47,290 nt of DNA from positions 1-47,290 of the forward strand of contig JAFAXH010000167.1 in the NCBI GenBank assembly GCA_019241085.1, given 5' to 3'. Within the stretch, counting starts at the first letter, position 1, and every line of letters starts with the position of its first letter. A model generated the notes under the pieces. That model was not told the origin of the DNA. It did not search any database and saw only the letters and a list, made by a program, of their open reading frames with translations. Both the position numbers and the translations under genes were made by a program. This DNA is from Verrucomicrobiota bacterium. GTDB taxonomy: Bacteria > Verrucomicrobiota > Verrucomicrobiia > Chthoniobacterales > SZAS-18. Shown here piece by piece: positions 1 to 8,962 of the stretch.

Positions 1-1064
1 TTGCGATTGGCGGACGCCGCTTCTTCCAGCGCCGCCTCCACGAGCGCGCCGAGCGGCGCGACGAGATATTGCGTGAGCGGACGCACCCGGTCGTGGATGT
101 TCGGCGCGACGAGCGGCGCGGTGGCGTAGCCGCCAAAGACCATCTCCAGTTTCGCGTCAAGATTGTCGATGTAGTGCAGCGCCAGCGCCTCGGGCGTCTT
201 GGGCAGCACGGGCGAGCCAAAGGCCATCTCGCCGTGATGACTGGCGACGAGGTGCAACAGGTGCAGCCGCACGCTCTCACACGCGGGGTCGAGTTTTTTC
301 CAAGCTCCATACGGCTCGCACAGGCGCAGCCGGCGCCAGAGATTGTTGACCAGCTCGATGCCCATGCTGATGTGCCCGAGCAATTCGCCGACCTCGTTGT
401 GTTCGATGCTGAAACCGGTCTCGGCGACATGGTTTTCCCAAAGCTTGCCGCAATCGTGAAAGAGCACGCCGCTGAGCAGCAAATCGCGGTGCAGCCGCGG
501 ATACACCGTCGCCAGCGCCGCTGCCGCGCGCATCATGCCGGCGACGTGTTCGACGAGGCCGCCGCGCCGGGCGTGATGGAAAGAGCGCGCTGCCGCCGCC
601 CGCCGGAATCGGTCGCCATAATCGGCCAGGAAAAGTTCCCACACGTAGCGCAGCCGCGGGTCGCGCAAGGATTCCAGGCATTCGAGAATGAATTGAAAAT
701 CGGCCTCCTGCTTCGCGCGCAGTTCCGGCGGGCCGGCGAAGAGCGCGCTCTGCTCGCTCGCGCTGAGCACGCGGAAAGTCCACCGCCGCGCCTCCAGCCC
801 GAACGCCGCGTGGTGCCCAAATTCGCCGCTGATCTCGACGCAATGGCCTTCGGCCAAACTTTCGCAGAGCGAATAAATCGCCGAGTCGCTCCACGCCTTG
901 AGGATGACTTTTTCGCGCGAGTCGATGCAATGCACCTCGCGATACGGCTTGCCCTCTTTGGTCGTCTTCGTGACGACGCGCTCGATCTGCACGTGCGACG
1001 CCGTGCTGACCGTCTCGCCGCGGAGCGCGAGCGCCTTGAGGTCGGTGAGAGTCAGGGTCTGCAT
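1..1064 (-). CDS. HD-domain 3'-5' exoribonuclease, YhaM-like (3' end outside window)
   Basis: The frame opens at an ATG at 1064 on the minus strand and runs off the left edge without a stop, giving about 354 residues. The first ~110 residues look like an OB-fold nucleic-acid-binding domain. An HD phosphohydrolase domain follows: FHDCGK with the metal-binding His-Asp pair at residues 203-204, SHHGE at about 275-279, then YIDNLDAK. The order OB-fold then HD, and the stretch SHHGEMAFGSPVLPKTPEA, match the YhaM family, metal-dependent 3'-5' exoribonucleases that trim RNA 3' ends in the cytoplasm. The gene is divergent from the exported protein at 1199. The YhaM-like class is fairly sure; substrate specificity is inference. 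Confidence 0.8.
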   Translation of the reverse strand, partial: MQTLTLTDLKALALRGETVSTASHVQIERVVTKTTKEGKPYREVHCIDSREKVILKAWSDSAIYSLCESLAEGHCVEISGEFGHHAAFGLEARRWTFRVLSASEQSALFAGPPELRAKQEADFQFILECLESLRDPRLRYVWELFLADYGDRFRRAAAARSFHHARRGGLVEHVAGMMRAAAALATVYPRLHRDLLLSGVLFHDCGKLWENHVAETGFSIEHNEVGELLGHISMGIELVNNLWRRLRLCEPYGAWKKLDPACESVRLHLLHLVASHHGEMAFGSPVLPKTPEALALHYIDNLDAKLEMVFGGYATAPLVAPNIHDRVRPLTQYLVAPLGALVEAALEEAASANR

Positions 1065-1198
1065 GGTCGGGCGCTTGACCGGAGTTTAGCCGGAAGGTGG
1101 GACGAAAAACAATGTCGAAACGCAGATTCGGCAGCTTTCCGTCAGGGCCGCGCGACCCGTTTGCCCCGCCCGACCGGGCGATGTTAGTTTGCGGCGTG

Positions 1199-1807
1199 AT
1201 GCCGCTATACAAACGCCGCTCTTTTTTCACAACTCTGGCGCCCGCCGGTGCGTCCGTTTTGCTGTTTGCCGCGCCAGGCGTCAGCAATCGCGCACGCGCG
1301 GAGATGCCGTTTCGCATCGAGCCGAACAACCCCGCGACCGAGGCGCAGATGTCCGTCACGCCACGCGGGCTGTTGCAGATCGTCAGCCCCGATACCGCGC
1401 AGACTTTCGCGGGCGGCGTGACCACGCGCTTTCTGCTCGAATGGGATCGCCGCGCGCAGGTCTTGCGGGCATTCATCACGTTCACCAATTCGCCTTACCA
1501 AAATGACTCCACGTCGCGGCGGGAGGAGCAGTTCCTTTTCCGCCTGCCCGGCGTCGCGCTCGACCCGGCCACCGGCGTCTTTTCCGCGCGCGACCCGCAG
1601 GGCCACAATGTGCCCATCGCCGTGCGCGTGCGACGCGGCGGGTTGTTCAGCACCTCCAACGCCGTCGAGCCGACCGCGGGCACGACGATCTACGTTTCCA
1701 AAATATCCGGCCGGGTGAAGGTTTCCCTCACCGCGAATCCAAGCGCCGCGGCCGTGGCCGACAAAGCGCAACACTGGGTCATCGACGGCCAGGTCGGCAT
1801 TCTCTGA
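1199..1807 (+). CDS. Exported protein of unknown function
   Basis: I do not recognise this 202-residue protein. I chose the ATG at 1199 because it puts a basic N-terminus (MPLYKRR) directly before a hydrophobic stretch (about residues 9-27) ending in ARA, a plausible signal-peptidase site. The frame is open upstream to about 1097, but those residues are Arg/Pro-rich and would bury the signal. The mature part is predicted mostly beta (FLLEWDRRAQVLRAFITFTN, VKVSLTANPSA), with no cysteines or catalytic motif seen. It probably acts in the periplasm or outer membrane. It stands 88 bases before the TPR gene on the same strand, so the two could be co-transcribed. Confidence 0.65.
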   Translation: MPLYKRRSFFTTLAPAGASVLLFAAPGVSNRARAEMPFRIEPNNPATEAQMSVTPRGLLQIVSPDTAQTFAGGVTTRFLLEWDRRAQVLRAFITFTNSPYQNDSTSRREEQFLFRLPGVALDPATGVFSARDPQGHNVPIAVRVRRGGLFSTSNAVEPTAGTTIYVSKISGRVKVSLTANPSAAAVADKAQHWVIDGQVGIL

Positions 1808-1895
1808 AACCGGCGATCCCCGCGGGTGACGTCGCTGCCCAAAGACGGCCAGCCGCCGCCGCGCGCCGAATGCTATTTTATTCGCACCATTCCCC

Positions 1896-3290
1896 ATGAA
1901 TCTGCCCCGTCCCAACTCCTGCCTGCCCGCGCTCGCTGCGGCCTTGTTATCCCTGGGTGCCATCGCTGGCTTGCCGTCCGCGGCCTTCGGCGCGCAGCCG
2001 CTCAGCGCCTTCGAGGCCGCCAAACGCGGCATCGACGCCGCCCGCGCCAGCAAGTGGGACGATGCCATCAAATTCTTTGAGGAAGCCGCCAGGCAGGAGC
2101 CGAAAAATCCCGCGCACTACCGCAACCTCGCGCTAGCCTGGCGCAAGAAAAACGATCTCGACAAAGCCCTCGCAGCCTACACCAAGGCGCTCGACATCTC
2201 GCCAGACAGCGGCGACGCCGTCATCTATCGCGAGCGCGGCGAAATCTATCTGGCCAAACACAATTATCCCGCCGCCATCGCCGACTTCGACAAGGCCATT
2301 GCGGCTAGGAAAAACGACCCGGAGCTTCTTCGTCAACGGGCTTTTGCCTTGCTGGAAACCGGGCAATTCGCCAAGGCGATTGCCGATTACGATGTCGTCG
2401 TGAAAGCCAAGCCGGACGACCTCGCGGCGCACACGGGCCGTGCGCTGGCTTGCCGCAAGGCCAACCAGCCCGCCAAGGCGTTGCCCGATCTCGATGCGAT
2501 CATCCGTCTAAAACCCGACGACGTAAATTCCTACCGGGAGCGCGCCACCGTGCGGGCCAGCTTGAACCAAAACGCCGAGGCCATCGCGGACCTCAACGAA
2601 GCCATTCAGCGCAAGCCCGACGACGATGATCTGCTCACCCAACGCGCCGCCCTTTACCTCAAAATCGGCGACGCGCAAAAAGCCATCGCCGATTGCGAAA
2701 CGGTGCTCGCCCGCAATCCTGACAACAAATACGCCAGCGACCTGCGCAACGCCGCGTATGTGAAGAGCGGCGACCTGGACAAACTCATCGCCACCTACGA
2801 CGAGGCGCTCAAAGCCAATCCTGCCGATGTCGCCACGCTCCTGCGCCGCGGCTCTGCGCACATGTCGCAGAAAGACTATCGCGCCGCGCTGAGTGATTAC
2901 GAGGCGGCGCTCAAGATCAAGCCGGAAGATCCTGTCGCGTTGCGGCAGCGGGCATTTGCATTCAGCCGGACGGAGAATTACGACGAAGCGTTGCTTGATT
3001 ACGACAAGTCGCTCGAACTCAATCCCAAGGACGCGGGACTTTACCGGCAACGCGCCTACGTCAATGCGCGGCTTGGCAACGGCGCCAAGTCGCTGGCGGA
3101 TTACAACAAAGCCATCGAACTGGCTCCGAATGACTCAGCCGGTTACTTCGGCCGCGCCTCACTCTATGCCAGTGGAAACGAGCCTGAAAAAGCCAAAGCG
3201 GATTACAAAAAGGTGATCGAATTGAATGCCGATGCGAACATGGTGAAAGACGCAAAGGAGAAGCTGGCGGCTCTCGAACAGCCGCAATAA
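1896..3290 (+). CDS. Exported tetratricopeptide-repeat protein
   Basis: The protein has 464 residues. It begins with a signal peptide (MNLPRPN, a hydrophobic core, then AFGA before QPLS at about residue 33). The rest is an almost continuous array of roughly twelve 34-residue TPR units, each with the usual W/Y-A-x-Y and A-x-x-x-Y-x-x-A/P pattern. One unit reads AIADFDKAIAARKNDPELLR and another AIADLNEAIQRKPDDDDLLT. Such arrays are protein-interaction scaffolds; the likely place is the periplasm. No enzyme domain is attached, so the partner is unknown. It converges on dcd with only 22 bases between the two stops. Confidence 0.85.
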   Translation: MNLPRPNSCLPALAAALLSLGAIAGLPSAAFGAQPLSAFEAAKRGIDAARASKWDDAIKFFEEAARQEPKNPAHYRNLALAWRKKNDLDKALAAYTKALDISPDSGDAVIYRERGEIYLAKHNYPAAIADFDKAIAARKNDPELLRQRAFALLETGQFAKAIADYDVVVKAKPDDLAAHTGRALACRKANQPAKALPDLDAIIRLKPDDVNSYRERATVRASLNQNAEAIADLNEAIQRKPDDDDLLTQRAALYLKIGDAQKAIADCETVLARNPDNKYASDLRNAAYVKSGDLDKLIATYDEALKANPADVATLLRRGSAHMSQKDYRAALSDYEAALKIKPEDPVALRQRAFAFSRTENYDEALLDYDKSLELNPKDAGLYRQRAYVNARLGNGAKSLADYNKAIELAPNDSAGYFGRASLYASGNEPEKAKADYKKVIELNADANMVKDAKEKLAALEQPQ

Positions 3291-3312
3291 CCGCACGCGA
3301 ACTACAATCAAG

Positions 3313-3888
3313 CTATAGTCGTGGAACCGTGATTCCGCGTTGTCCCATGTATTTGCCCTTGCGGTCGGCGTAACTAATCTCGCAGACCTTCTGCGCTTCC
3401 AGAAAGATCACCTGCGCCAATCCTTCGTTGGCGTAAATCTTCGCCGGCAAAGGAGTGGTGTTGGAAATCTCCAAGGTAACGTGCCCCTCCCACTCCGGCT
3501 CGAACGGCGTGACATTCACAATGATGCCGCAACGCGCGTAGGTCGATTTGCCCAGGCAGATGGTGAGAATATCCCGCGGGATGCGGAAATACTCGACCGA
3601 ACGGGCAAGCGCGAAGGAGTTGGGCGGCACGATGCAAACATCGGTGCGCATGTCCACAAACGAACGCTCGTCGAAATGCTTCGGATCGACGACGGTGTTG
3701 AAAACGTTTGTGAAGACTTTGAACTCGTCCGACACGCGCAGATCGTAGCCATAGCTCGACACGCCATAGGAGATGAGCGTGTTATCCTCCCCCTGCCCGC
3801 TACGGCGCACCTGACCTTCCGCAAACGGCTCGATCATGCCCTGCTCCAACGCCATCTTGCGAATCCAAGAGTCAGGTTGAACGCCCAT
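3313..3888 (-). CDS. dcd: dCTP deaminase
   Basis: The 191-residue protein has the normal length of the Dcd family, a trimer of the dUTPase fold that deaminates dCTP to dUTP, the precursor of dTMP. The signature GKSTYARCG at residues 113-121 supplies the Ser (115) and Arg (119) that contact phosphate. [10 protein letters not shown] supplies Glu140, the position of the catalytic glutamate of E. coli Dcd (Glu138). PYAEG-like and YGYDLR segments near the N-terminus also fit. It is last in the minus-strand run nrdA, small protein, nrdB, dcd, 47 bases after nrdB, so ribonucleotide reduction and dCTP deamination are probably co-expressed. It could be bifunctional dCTP deaminase/dUTPase; this cannot be settled by eye. 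Confidence 0.93.
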   Translation of the reverse strand: MGVQPDSWIRKMALEQGMIEPFAEGQVRRSGQGEDNTLISYGVSSYGYDLRVSDEFKVFTNVFNTVVDPKHFDERSFVDMRTDVCIVPPNSFALARSVEYFRIPRDILTICLGKSTYARCGIIVNVTPFEPEWEGHVTLEISNTTPLPAKIYANEGLAQVIFLEAQKVCEISYADRKGKYMGQRGITVPRL

Positions 3889-3935
3889 CGTTTACTTGTC
3901 GTTAACCAGCCTTTCAACCCGATCCTCGCAAAGAA

Positions 3936-4997
3936 CTACCACGCCAGCGCGCCGCCGGTCTGGTATTCGGTGACGCGGGATTCAAAGAAGTTCTTCTCCT
4001 TGCCCAAGTCGATGGTCTCGCTCATCCACGGGAACGGATTGCGACTGCCATACTTGGTCGGCAGACCAATGCGTTCCAAACGTCGGTCGGCAATGTATTG
4101 CACATACTCACGGAAGAGTTCGGCGTTGAGGCCAAGTATCCCTTTCGGCAAACAATCCTGCGCGTAAGCAATCTCCAGCTCGACGGCACGCTCGATCATC
4201 TGGATGATCTCCGCCTGCAACTCCGGCGTCCAGGCTACTGGATTCTCGCTCACGATTCCGTTGATTAAATCCGCGCCGAAGGCGAGGTGCGTGCTCTCGT
4301 CACGCATGATGTATTCAAACTGCTCGCAGATGCCTACCATGCGATTCTGGCGTTTGAAGGACAGAATCATTACGAACCCGCTATAGAAGAAAATCCCTTC
4401 CATGATGACATAGAAGCCGACTAGGTTCTTCAGGAACTTCTGCACTCCCTCGACGCTGTCCGTCGAGAAATTCGGGTCCATCAAGTCAGCCGTCAGCGTC
4501 ATCTCGAAGGCATCCTTTTCATTAATCGAATTTACTTCGTGATACATGTTGAAAACCTCGCGCTGATCGAGCGAAAGGCTTTCGACAATGTAATGAAACG
4601 TGTGCGTATGCACCGCTTCTTCAAACGCCTGCCGCAGCATGTATTGACGGCATTCAGGATTCGTGACGTGCTTGAAGATCGCCAACACGATATTGTTCCC
4701 AACCAAACTCTCGGCCGTCGAGAAAAAGCCGAGATTCCGCATGATGACGCGCCGCTCATCGTCGTTGAGTCGGTTGGATTTCCATAACTCAATGTCCCGC
4801 TGCATGGGAACTTCGGTCGGCATCCAGTTGTTGGCGCAACCGTTGAGATAGTGTTCCCAGGCCCATTGATATTTGAGGGGCATGAGTTGATTCACATCGA
4901 CAGCGCGACAGTTGATGAGCCGCTTGTCTTCCGCATTGATCCTTTTAGCCAGATCATGCAAACGTGGGCGTTCGGTGGTAGTATTGCAGCAGGACAT
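3936..4997 (-). CDS. nrdB: Ribonucleotide reductase radical subunit, class Ic (Phe replaces radical Tyr)
   Basis: This 353-residue protein is the small (R2) subunit of aerobic ribonucleotide reductase, which holds the dimetal cofactor that starts radical chemistry in NrdA. Six carboxylate and histidine ligands are visible: Glu96 (STAESLVG), Glu127 and His130 (FEEAVH), Glu200 (IMEGIFF), Glu234 and His237 (RDESTH). The position of the E. coli radical tyrosine, four residues after His130, is Phe134 (HTHTFHY). From my knowledge of Chlamydia trachomatis R2 (Glu89, Glu120, His123, Phe127, Glu193, Glu227, His230), every site here is offset by exactly seven. That assigns it to class Ic, where a Mn/Fe centre replaces the tyrosyl radical. 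Base composition is lower in GC than in flanking genes. Confidence 0.96.
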   Translation of the reverse strand: MSCCNTTTERPRLHDLAKRINAEDKRLINCRAVDVNQLMPLKYQWAWEHYLNGCANNWMPTEVPMQRDIELWKSNRLNDDERRVIMRNLGFFSTAESLVGNNIVLAIFKHVTNPECRQYMLRQAFEEAVHTHTFHYIVESLSLDQREVFNMYHEVNSINEKDAFEMTLTADLMDPNFSTDSVEGVQKFLKNLVGFYVIMEGIFFYSGFVMILSFKRQNRMVGICEQFEYIMRDESTHLAFGADLINGIVSENPVAWTPELQAEIIQMIERAVELEIAYAQDCLPKGILGLNAELFREYVQYIADRRLERIGLPTKYGSRNPFPWMSETIDLGKEKNFFESRVTEYQTGGALAW

Positions 4998-5106
4998 GTG
5001 AGTATATGGTTTGTGGCGATACAGACTAGGTGGAAATCTGCATTGACTATGCTGGGTTCAGGCTCCTTAAGTGGTTTAGCGAGCTATCCGGAGCTACGAC
5101 CCGAGC

Positions 5107-5436
5107 CTATTGAGGCGTGATTTGCCGTCCGGGCGGCGTCTGTGGTTGCTGTCCCTGTGCCGGCGGCTGGGGAGGGTTGCGGATCGTGTTAAAGGTTGCC
5201 TCAATGAGCTGCTTACCTTGCTCACCGTTGTTGTGGTAGATTGCCGTCATGGTCTGAATCGTGTTTGCGGCAGGTCCAGCGAAGGTGAACTGGCAGTCGA
5301 TCACGTCGCACTTATTCAGTGCAAAGGGACCGAAGCCGAGAACGACGAAGCGACAGTTGCGAAACTGACAATTTTCGTATTCGTGAAAATCGAGGATGAC
5401 TTCTTGGTTGCTAAAATCGTGTTCAACTATTTTCAT
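5107..5436 (-). CDS. Small beta-helix-like protein between nrdA and nrdB
   Basis: The protein has 109 residues and no recognised family name. Residues 15-55 show a repeating pattern of short Cys/Phe-containing rungs (ENCQFRNCRF, NKCDVIDCQFTF) that resembles a pentapeptide-like or right-handed beta-helix fold. The C-terminal 25 residues are Pro/Gln-rich and probably disordered. No signal peptide is present, so it should be cytoplasmic. It lies on the same strand between nrdA (132 bases upstream) and nrdB (109 bases downstream), so it should share their transcript. A role with the reductase is only suggested by position. A spurious frame is unlikely because the rung pattern is regular. Confidence 0.65.
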   Translation of the reverse strand: MKIVEHDFSNQEVILDFHEYENCQFRNCRFVVLGFGPFALNKCDVIDCQFTFAGPAANTIQTMTAIYHNNGEQGKQLIEATFNTIRNPPQPPAQGQQPQTPPGRQITPQ

Positions 5437-5568
5437 GGTGCGGTTGTAAGGTGAAGCAATGACTGACTAGGTTTGGTTAGCGCGGCTTTGAGCGATTTTT
5501 TGTAGATAAACTCGTCCCTAACCGCAGCGCGAACGCAACCGTTAGCGTTGTTTCAAGAGACAAGCAAG

Positions 5569-8499
5569 CTACTGGCAACTCTCGCAAGTGGGGTCAAGAA
5601 TGCTGCAAGCTTTCACCGCGGTTGCTGGCTCAGGTGAGGGCGTCACGTTATCGGGCACGGCGCTGACAGAAGGCGCCGGCTGACGCGCGATCTGCACCTC
5701 GGCACTGGCGCTCCGGCTCTTCATCCAGCGCGGTTGCACGCCCCGGCGGTTCACGTCGAGCGTGCTCTTTTCGATCTGGGTCGCCGCCAATGTGCGCAAA
5801 TAATAGGTGGTCTTCAATCCTTTCTGCCAGGCGAAGTGATACATGTCACTGAGCTTTCGTCCGTTGGGAGCTGAAAGGTAGAGATTGAGCGATTGTCCCA
5901 TGTCGATCCACTTCTGCCGCCGGCTGGCGCATTCGATGAGCCAGCGCGGCTCGATCTCGAAGGCCGTGCGAAATACTTCTTTAATGTCGTCGGGAATACG
6001 GTCGATCTCCTGGATCGTGCCATCGTAATACTTCAGGTCGGCGACCATTTCGGCATCCCAAAGATCGAGTTTCTTCAAAGCTTCCACCAGATAAGTGTTA
6101 ATGTTGGCGAATTCACCGCTCAGGTTGGATTTCGCGAACAGATGCTTGTAGGCAGGTTCAATCGACTGGGAGACGCCGCTGATGTTGGAGATCGTCGCCG
6201 TCGGCGCAATGGCCATAGTATTCGAGTTCCGCATTCCATTTGCTCGAATGGCAGCGCGGACTTTCTCCCAATCCAGCGTTTGCGAACGGTCGATCCTAGT
6301 AAACTCTTCGCCGCGCTCCTCCGTTAATAGTTGGATGGTATCTATCGGCAATAAGCCGCGGTCCCACTTTGAACCTTGGTAAGTGGCATAGGCGCCCCGC
6401 TCGCGCGCGAGTTCCGTGGAAGCCAGGATGGCATGGTAGCTGATGAGTTCCATCGCGCGGTCGGCGAACTCCACCGCGGCCTCGCTGGCATACGAAATAT
6501 TAAGCTTATACAGGGCGTCTTGAAATCCCATGAAGCCAAGACCGACCGGGCGATGACGCAGGTTTGCGTTGCGCGCTTCTTTGACGGGATAGAAGTTGAT
6601 GTCGATCACATTATCAAGCATGCGCATGGCGGTGTAAACGGTGTTCGCCACCAGTGCAGCGTCGAGCCGGCCATCGATGATGTGTTCGGCCAGATTGATG
6701 GAACCGAGGTTACAGACAGCGATCTCGTCGGCGCTGGTATTGAGCAGAATCTCCGTGCAGAGATTGGAGTTATGCACCACGCCGACGTGATCCTGTGGTG
6801 AACGCAGGTTCGACGGGTCTTTGAAGGTCAGCCACGGATGACCCGTTTCAAAGAGCATCGTCAGCATCTTGCGCCAAAGCGTGACAGCTTCAACGCGGCG
6901 ATGCAGCGGCAGATCGCCACGGTCGGCCATCGCTTCGTATTGAAGGTAACGTTGCTCGAAGGCGCGGCCGTAGAGTTCGTGCAGGTCGGGGCAATCGCTG
7001 GGATTGAACAAAGTCCAGTGCTCATTGCGTAGCACGCGCTTCATGAACAAATCGGGTATCCAGTTCGCCGTGTTCATGTCGTGCGTGCGTCGGCGCTCGT
7101 CGCCAGTGTTCTTGCGTAGCTCGAGGAAGTCTTCGATGTCGAGGTGCCAGGTTTCGAGGTAAGCACACATGGCGCCTTTACGCTTGCCGCCTTGGTTGAC
7201 GGCAACGGCGGTGTCGTTGGCTACCTTAAGAAACGGCACGACGCCCTGGCTTTCGCCGTTGGTGCCATGAATGTGCGCGCCGGTGGCTCGCACGTTAGTC
7301 CAGTCGTTGCCTAGTCCACCAGCCCACTTGGATAGCTTGGCGTCATCGGAGATGACTTTGAAGATATGCTCCAAGTCATCCATCACGGTGCTCAAATAGC
7401 AGCTCGATAGTTGAGGGTGCAGCGTGCCGCTATTGAATAGAGTCGGCGTAGAAGAGCAGAAGCGCATCGACGAGAGGAGTTCGTAGAACTCAATGGCGCG
7501 TTCGTTCTTCTGTGCATTCTCCAACACCGCGAGACCCATCGCGACGCGCATCCAGAAATATTGTGGCGCTTCGATGCGCCGGCCTTTCTCATGGATCAAG
7601 TAACGATCATAGATCGTCTGGATACCCATGTAGTTAAACCTTTGATCTCGTTCGGGACGCAACGCGGCGGAGATTTTGTCGAGATCAAAGGTAAGCAAGC
7701 TACTATCGAGTCGGCCGAGATCGACGCCGAGTTTAATGTAGTCCGCAAAGTGCGCGCGCAGCCGCTCGGCCACGCCGATGCTGGCGTCTTCGGCGGGTGG
7801 GCAGACTTCTTCGTAAATGACATTGAGCAACAAGCGCGCGGCGACAAAGCTGTAGGCTGGGTCGCGCTCGACGCGCGCTTTGGCGGCGAAGATCATCGCT
7901 TTGTCGATCTCGGCGGGCGTGACGCCGTCATAGAGATTTTGGAGCGTCTCCTCGGCCATCTCGCGCCAGTCGGTGCGGTCTTCAAAGCCGGCGCAGGCGC
8001 GGATGAGCGTCCGGCGGATGCCTTGGGGATCAAGCGGCTCGGTGACGCCGTCGGGCAGCGTGATGCGGAGCCGCGGGCCGGCGGTCGGCAGCGTGACGGT
8101 GGCGTCTTCGGAGTCGCGCAGCAGGCGCGCTTTTTTTCGTTCTTCGCGGTAAAGAATGTAGGACCGGGCGACGGCGTGCTGGCCGCTGCGCATGAGTTCG
8201 CTTTCGACCAAATCCTGGATCAGCTCGATCTCGAGTTCGCGGCCTTCGGCGGCCAGTTTGAGGGCGCGCTCGGTGACGGCGGCGGTGAGAAAATGCACGT
8301 TGGCGCGCAGGTCTTCGGGCAGCGCACCGTCGAGCGAAAGCCCCAACACGTCGCGAAACGCGCTCTCCAGAGCCAGGGCGATGCGCGCTTCGTCGAATGG
8401 CGCCAGCCGGCCGTCGCGTTTGCGGACGAGGAAATGCTCGGTTTGCGGCGGGACCGGGATCTGGAGATCGAGTTGCGGCTGGATTTCGGAGAAGGACAT
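5569..8499 (-). CDS. nrdA: Ribonucleoside-diphosphate reductase catalytic subunit
   Basis: This 976-residue R1 subunit reduces ribonucleoside diphosphates. Two ATP-cone regulatory domains come first, at about residues 22-115 ([18 protein letters not shown]) and 143-235 ([20 protein letters not shown]). The catalytic barrel carries Cys367 (LSSCYLS) and Cys596 (VCNLGSINL) as the redox pair, Asn579-Cys581-Glu583 (NLCTE) as the active-site triad, PTATIS near 767, and the radical-relay tyrosines Tyr899-Tyr900 (TTYYLRT). A CESC pair at 972-975 ends the flexible tail that is re-reduced by thioredoxin or glutaredoxin. The doubled cone makes it longer than E. coli NrdA and is consistent with the chlamydial type. 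GC content is high over the cones and drops near residue 250. Confidence 0.97.
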   Translation of the reverse strand: MSFSEIQPQLDLQIPVPPQTEHFLVRKRDGRLAPFDEARIALALESAFRDVLGLSLDGALPEDLRANVHFLTAAVTERALKLAAEGRELEIELIQDLVESELMRSGQHAVARSYILYREERKKARLLRDSEDATVTLPTAGPRLRITLPDGVTEPLDPQGIRRTLIRACAGFEDRTDWREMAEETLQNLYDGVTPAEIDKAMIFAAKARVERDPAYSFVAARLLLNVIYEEVCPPAEDASIGVAERLRAHFADYIKLGVDLGRLDSSLLTFDLDKISAALRPERDQRFNYMGIQTIYDRYLIHEKGRRIEAPQYFWMRVAMGLAVLENAQKNERAIEFYELLSSMRFCSSTPTLFNSGTLHPQLSSCYLSTVMDDLEHIFKVISDDAKLSKWAGGLGNDWTNVRATGAHIHGTNGESQGVVPFLKVANDTAVAVNQGGKRKGAMCAYLETWHLDIEDFLELRKNTGDERRRTHDMNTANWIPDLFMKRVLRNEHWTLFNPSDCPDLHELYGRAFEQRYLQYEAMADRGDLPLHRRVEAVTLWRKMLTMLFETGHPWLTFKDPSNLRSPQDHVGVVHNSNLCTEILLNTSADEIAVCNLGSINLAEHIIDGRLDAALVANTVYTAMRMLDNVIDINFYPVKEARNANLRHRPVGLGFMGFQDALYKLNISYASEAAVEFADRAMELISYHAILASTELARERGAYATYQGSKWDRGLLPIDTIQLLTEERGEEFTRIDRSQTLDWEKVRAAIRANGMRNSNTMAIAPTATISNISGVSQSIEPAYKHLFAKSNLSGEFANINTYLVEALKKLDLWDAEMVADLKYYDGTIQEIDRIPDDIKEVFRTAFEIEPRWLIECASRRQKWIDMGQSLNLYLSAPNGRKLSDMYHFAWQKGLKTTYYLRTLAATQIEKSTLDVNRRGVQPRWMKSRSASAEVQIARQPAPSVSAVPDNVTPSPEPATAVKACSILDPTCESCQ

Positions 8500-8673
8500 A
8501 GGATCGACGGTTGGGTTGGCAAAAAAAGGCGACGAGCGCGCGGCGAAACTTGGTAGAGTCGGAACTTTGGGGGGTGGAGTTGCGCAACCGGCCAGCGGCA
8601 GTTGTTAATAGAGATGCTTTGTTCCGTCGGCCAGCCTCTCGGCGCGTGCTCGCGCGGAAGCTGACCGACTTAC

Positions 8674-8704
8674 TTATTCACAAAACATTCACGATTTATT
8701 CACT
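8674..8704. promoter_or_regulatory. Three DnaA-box-like repeats spaced 11 bases apart
   Basis: TTATTCACA (8674-8682), ACATTCACG (8685-8693) and TTATTCACT (8696-8704) start exactly 11 bases apart, about one helical turn. The first fits the DnaA-box consensus TTATNCACA fully, the third in eight of nine positions, and the middle one shares only ATTCAC. They lie about 175-205 bases before the nrdA start and just downstream of a TATACT hexamer on the nrdA strand. In E. coli nrdAB transcription is known to respond to DnaA, so a replication-linked switch is a reasonable guess. Another protein with the same spacing is equally possible. Confidence 0.45.
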
Positions 8705-8828
8705 ACCGCTAGTATATTTTTTCGAGCTGACGCCCTACAGGTTGCGGTTTGAATCGAAAACCAAATCCACCCCGGTCGGCAAGATTTTTCTGCGAAACGG
8801 CGCATTTTGTTGCCAAATCGCCGGGGTT

Positions 8829-8862
8829 GAGGCGCTTCTGCGCGCGCAAAAATAAGCGCCTC
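8829..8862. repeat. Inverted repeat near the end of hldD
   Basis: GAGGCGCTT (8829-8837) and AAGCGCCTC (8854-8862) form a perfect 9-base stem around a 16-base loop. It sits about 100 bases past the hldD stop on the hldD strand. Neither side is followed by a T run, so a factor-independent terminator is doubtful. It could be a weak or Rho-assisted end for the mqnE-mqnA-hldD transcript, or simply a chance hairpin in GC-rich DNA. Confidence 0.35.
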
Positions 8863-8962
8863 GGACAAGGGTGAATCCCTTGAAAATTTCTGCCTTCTGC
8901 CGACGCCGAAAACTGCGTGCCTGAAGCGTGAGAAAACACCGTGGCGAGCGGCTGGCTTCGCT

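Larger units (their letters stand above)
8500..8962. other. 463-base intergenic region before nrdA
   Basis: No credible gene lies between the nrdA start (8499) and the hldD stop (8963). The only AT-rich part is about 8670-8765. It holds three 11-base-spaced DnaA-box-like repeats (listed separately) and, on the minus strand, a TATACT hexamer at 8711-8716 that could be the -10 of an nrdA promoter. No convincing -35 accompanies it. If used, it would give a leader of about 200 bases and place the repeats at or just after the transcription start. I looked for an NrdR box (paired ACACTATATATAGTGT-like sites) and saw none. Open frames here are short and Arg/Cys-rich and look like chance. Confidence 0.5.

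Noticed and set aside
69..1187. Plus-strand open frame of 372 codons
   Set aside because: It lies antisense to the HD-domain gene, which has clear motifs; the product is Arg-rich and without family resemblance, typical of GC-rich shadow frames.
8500..8962. Riboswitch or NrdR box before nrdA
   Set aside because: I looked for an adenosylcobalamin-type leader and paired NrdR boxes and saw neither; only the DnaA-like repeats and a -10-like hexamer remain.
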